Assembly (NCBI RefSeq): GCF_006439025.1
Contig: NZ_RCYZ01000010.1
Span: 1 to 64,000 of the forward strand
Source: Hymenobacter nivis
GTDB lineage: Bacteria; Bacteroidota; Bacteroidia; Cytophagales; Hymenobacteraceae
Length of the DNA stretch: 64,000 nucleotides
Direction: 5' to 3'
The notes beneath the pieces are model-generated. The model was not told where the DNA came from. It worked only from the letters and a program-made list of their open reading frames with translations, and did no database searches. The translations under genes were made by a program, and so were the position numbers. Numbering within the stretch: the first letter of the stretch is position 1; every line of letters starts with the position of its first letter. Below are positions 61,547 through 64,000 of the stretch, piece after piece.

Positions 61547-63820
61547 CTACTGGTAGGTTTCGCGGGGCCGGGTGGCGGCTGCGGCGCCGAAGGCCGGATT
61601 GGGCCGGGGCCCCATGGTGAGCTCGAGCGTGCCGCCGGCCATGATGTCGCGGTGCAGCAGGTAGCTGTTGGCATAGGGCCGGCCGTTGAGGGCCGCCGAC
61701 TGAATGTAGGGGTTCTGGGGCCCGTTGTTTTTGGCGTTGACGACGAACGTTTTGCCCTGCGCCAGCCGGATGGTGGCGCGGTCCATGAGCGGGCTGCCCA
61801 GCACGTAGGCCCCGCTGCTGGGGCTGACGGGATAAAAGCCCAGGGACGAGAGGATGTACCAGGCCGACATCTGGCCGCAGTCTTCGTTGCCGCTGATGCC
61901 GTCGGGCTGGTCTTTGTACATCTCGCGCAGCACCTGGCGCACTTTTTCGGCGGTTTTCCACTGCTGGCCGGCGTAGGCGTAGAGGTAGGTGGTGGCGTGG
62001 CTGGGCTCGTTGCCGTGGGCGTACATGCCGATCAGGCCCGAGATGTCGGGCGAGGCACTTTCGCCCAGGCTGCCCTGCACCACAAACAGGCTGTCGAGCT
62101 TCTGCACGAAGGCCGCGTCGGAGCCGAACAGGCCAATGAGGCCGGGCACGTCGTGGGGCACCAGCCAGGTGTATTGCCAGGCGTTGCCCTCGGTGTAATT
62201 GTTCTGGCGGTGAATGGATTGGGTGGGGCTGAACGGCAGCTGGAACTTGCCATCGGTGGTGAGACCGCGCATGAATCCCGTGCGCGGGTCGAAGTACTTC
62301 TTATAGTACAGGGCGCGGGCGCTGTAAGTCTTGTAGTCGTCGAGGCGGCCCAGCTTTTTGGCTACCTGCGCAATGCTCCAGTCGTCGATGGCGTACTCCA
62401 TGGCCTTGGCCACCGATTCGCCTTCTTTATCGGCCGGGATGAAGCCCATCGTTTTGAGGTAGTGCAGGCCCTGGTCGTCGCGCAAGCTGGTGGCCTTGAT
62501 AGCGGCCAGCACCTGGGAGCCATCGAGGCCGGGGGTGCCCTTGAGGTAGGCTTCGGCCAGGGCCGGCACGGCGCTGTAGCCCACCATGGTGTTGGTCTCG
62601 GAGCCCATCAGGTGCCAGATGGGCAGCTTGCCCTGCTGCCGCCCGATGGCCAGCATGCTCTGCATCATGTCATTCACGCGCTCGGGCTCGGCCAGCGTAA
62701 ACAGCGACTGCTCGGCCCGGTAGGTATCCCAGAGCGAGAAGGTGGTGTAGTTTTGAAACGGGGCCCGGGCGTACACCTTCTTGTCGGTGCCGCGGTAGTC
62801 GCCGTTGGCGTCGTTGAACAGGGCCGGCGCAAACAGCGCGTGGTAGAGCGACGTGTAGAAGATGCGCCGGTTCACGGCATCCGTGGTTTCGACGGTTACC
62901 TTGCCCAGCTCCTGGTTCCAGCGCGCATCGGCGGCTTTTTCCACCTGGGCAAAGTCCCAGCCCGGCGCTTCAGCCTGGATGTTGGCCAGCGCATTGGCGC
63001 CACTCACCGGCGAGATGCCCACCTTGAGCAGCAGCGTGCCCGGGGCCTTGGCAAAGTTGAACACGCCCTTGATGGCCAGCCCCTGCCCCTTCTTGCCCGC
63101 CAGCCGCTGCGCCTCGTTATACACAGCAAACTGCGGCACGGGCACCGACGTTTTGATGGCGAAGTACACCCGCCGGTCGGGGGCCCAACCCTTGGAAAAA
63201 CGGTAGCCCACAAAGGTTTGGGGATCAACCTGCTCAATGTAGGCATCGGTGGTTTTGTTGTCGATGCCTTCCTTGAGGTCGATGATGACGTGCGCCTCCT
63301 TGCCCCCGGCCGGGAAGGTGTACTTGTGGAAGCCCACGCGGGCGGTGGCCGTGAGCTCGGCCCGGATGCCGTAGTCATCCAGGGTCACGGCGTAGTAGCC
63401 GGGGCGGGTGGTTTCGCGCTGGTGCGAGTAGCGCGAGAGGTAGCCCAGGTGGGGCGCTTTTTGCTGGCCCTTATCGGTTTTCAGGGGCCCCGTGTAGGGC
63501 ATGATCAGCACGTCGCCGAGGTCGGAGCAACCCGTGCCGCTGAGGTGAGTGTGCGAAAACCCGGTCAGCAAGCTGTCGGAATAATGGTAGCCCGAGCACC
63601 AGTCCCAGCCCTTGAAGATGTTCTGGGGCCCCAGCTGCACGGCCCCGAAGGGCACGTTGGCCCCGAGGAAAACGTGGCCGTGCCCGCCGGTCCCGATCAG
63701 GGGGTCGACGTAGGAAGTCAGGGTTTGGGCCGGGGCCGGGGCCGCGGCGAGGCCGGCCCCGAGCACAGCCGTCAGCCAGGGAGCGGTGGATTTGGAGAAG
63801 AAAGGAAAGCGCTGAGCCAT
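61547..63820 (-). CDS. Secreted GH92 alpha-mannosidase
   Basis: 757 residues, typical for GH92. A signal peptide (about 1-31, ending PAPAQT) exports it. The N-terminal beta-sandwich opens with YVDPLIGTGGHGHVFLGANV and FGAVQLGPQ; the (alpha/alpha)6 catalytic part has GNEPSHATTYLYAY and GISGNEDCGQMSAWYILSS, with the calcium-dependent acid and base residues of the family in these loops. GH92 enzymes remove alpha-linked mannose (1,2, 1,3, 1,4 or 1,6) from glycans with inversion. The sugar symporter and LacI regulator nearby form a small utilisation locus. Confidence 0.93.
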   Translation of the reverse strand: MAQRFPFFSKSTAPWLTAVLGAGLAAAPAPAQTLTSYVDPLIGTGGHGHVFLGANVPFGAVQLGPQNIFKGWDWCSGYHYSDSLLTGFSHTHLSGTGCSDLGDVLIMPYTGPLKTDKGQQKAPHLGYLSRYSHQRETTRPGYYAVTLDDYGIRAELTATARVGFHKYTFPAGGKEAHVIIDLKEGIDNKTTDAYIEQVDPQTFVGYRFSKGWAPDRRVYFAIKTSVPVPQFAVYNEAQRLAGKKGQGLAIKGVFNFAKAPGTLLLKVGISPVSGANALANIQAEAPGWDFAQVEKAADARWNQELGKVTVETTDAVNRRIFYTSLYHALFAPALFNDANGDYRGTDKKVYARAPFQNYTTFSLWDTYRAEQSLFTLAEPERVNDMMQSMLAIGRQQGKLPIWHLMGSETNTMVGYSAVPALAEAYLKGTPGLDGSQVLAAIKATSLRDDQGLHYLKTMGFIPADKEGESVAKAMEYAIDDWSIAQVAKKLGRLDDYKTYSARALYYKKYFDPRTGFMRGLTTDGKFQLPFSPTQSIHRQNNYTEGNAWQYTWLVPHDVPGLIGLFGSDAAFVQKLDSLFVVQGSLGESASPDISGLIGMYAHGNEPSHATTYLYAYAGQQWKTAEKVRQVLREMYKDQPDGISGNEDCGQMSAWYILSSLGFYPVSPSSGAYVLGSPLMDRATIRLAQGKTFVVNAKNNGPQNPYIQSAALNGRPYANSYLLHRDIMAGGTLELTMGPRPNPAFGAAAATRPRETYQ

Positions 63821-64000
63821 GCAGGTTGAGCTTAAATTTTGATAAGAAGCAGCGAAGTGTGGAGCAATGGGGCCCCCAGGGGCCGCCCGCCCAGTGCAAA
63901 TGTGCGGTTTTAAGCAGTTGTTTTTGCTAAAATGTTTAAGCCTTTTTTCGAATTATGTAAATTTCATGTATTATTGCTCAAAATACCATTAATCCAGTAC
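63821..64000. promoter_or_regulatory. Upstream region of the GH92 gene
   Basis: AT-rich beyond 63900 and without a credible gene up to the window edge. It should hold the GH92 promoter; a CACATTTG element on the minus strand (63897-63904) is a weak candidate box. Confidence 0.35.

Noticed and set aside
61652..63829. 725-codon open frame antisense to the GH92 gene
   Set aside because: Shadow of a GC-rich gene; the sense strand has a complete GH92 protein with signal peptide.

Overview
This window is GC-rich chromosomal DNA from a member of the Bacteroidota, most probably Hymenobacter or a close relative in the Cytophagales. The pointers are Bacteroidota promoter elements (a TTG, 19 bases, then TAnnTTTG in front of a cold-shock gene, and many other TAnnTTTG boxes close to start codons), families typical of the phylum (DUF3127, GH92, FHS sugar symporter, DUF4239), scarce Shine-Dalgarno sites, and a very high density of the octamer GGGGCCCC. 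No rRNA, tRNA, phage, insertion sequence or CRISPR array was seen. The assignment is by eye, without database searches.

0-27 kb is mostly housekeeping and stress or envelope functions in short transcription units: a DUF4239 membrane protein, an alpha/beta hydrolase, a BLUF blue-light sensor, catalase-peroxidase KatG, a TMEM175 channel, an M28 peptidase, a TAT-exported sugar isomerase-like protein, a dienelactone hydrolase, then a minus-strand unit of a small membrane protein, an LpxH-like phosphoesterase, a glycosyltransferase and a GH1 glucosidase. After these come a Nudix hydrolase, an RhlE helicase, an XRE regulator with a palindromic operator candidate, an L,D-transpeptidase, an M1 aminopeptidase and a cyanophycinase.

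27.9-39.1 kb is a compact biosynthetic locus. A 2270-residue hybrid synthetase (A-T-KS-AT-ACP-aminotransferase) is followed by a 1347-residue NRPS (C-A-T-TE). Read by colinearity, an amino acid is extended with malonate, the beta-ketone is transaminated to an amine, glycine is added (the second A domain carries the glycine specificity code) and the thioesterase releases a small beta-amino-acid-containing peptide. Both genes have AT-rich leaders sharing an identical 13-base motif. The locus is flanked by a cyanophycinase and an isoaspartyl peptidase.

43.5-48.9 kb holds a second candidate pathway: an esterase, an ATP-grasp ligase, a GCS2-type carboxylate-amine ligase, a class I glutamine amidotransferase with an unusual nucleophile elbow, and a probable second ATP-grasp enzyme, all on the same strand. 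Such a set of amide-bond-forming enzymes suggests synthesis of an unidentified peptide-like or amidated metabolite.

49-58 kb returns to core functions: small conserved proteins, a DUF1571/LysM exported protein, a 2,4-dienoyl-CoA reductase-like SDR, a YeeZ-like epimerase, a flavoprotein, a stress four-helix-bundle protein, and a DEAD-box helicase plus a cold-shock protein in the same orientation. 58.9-64 kb is a small sugar-use locus: an FHS symporter, a LacI regulator and a secreted GH92 alpha-mannosidase.
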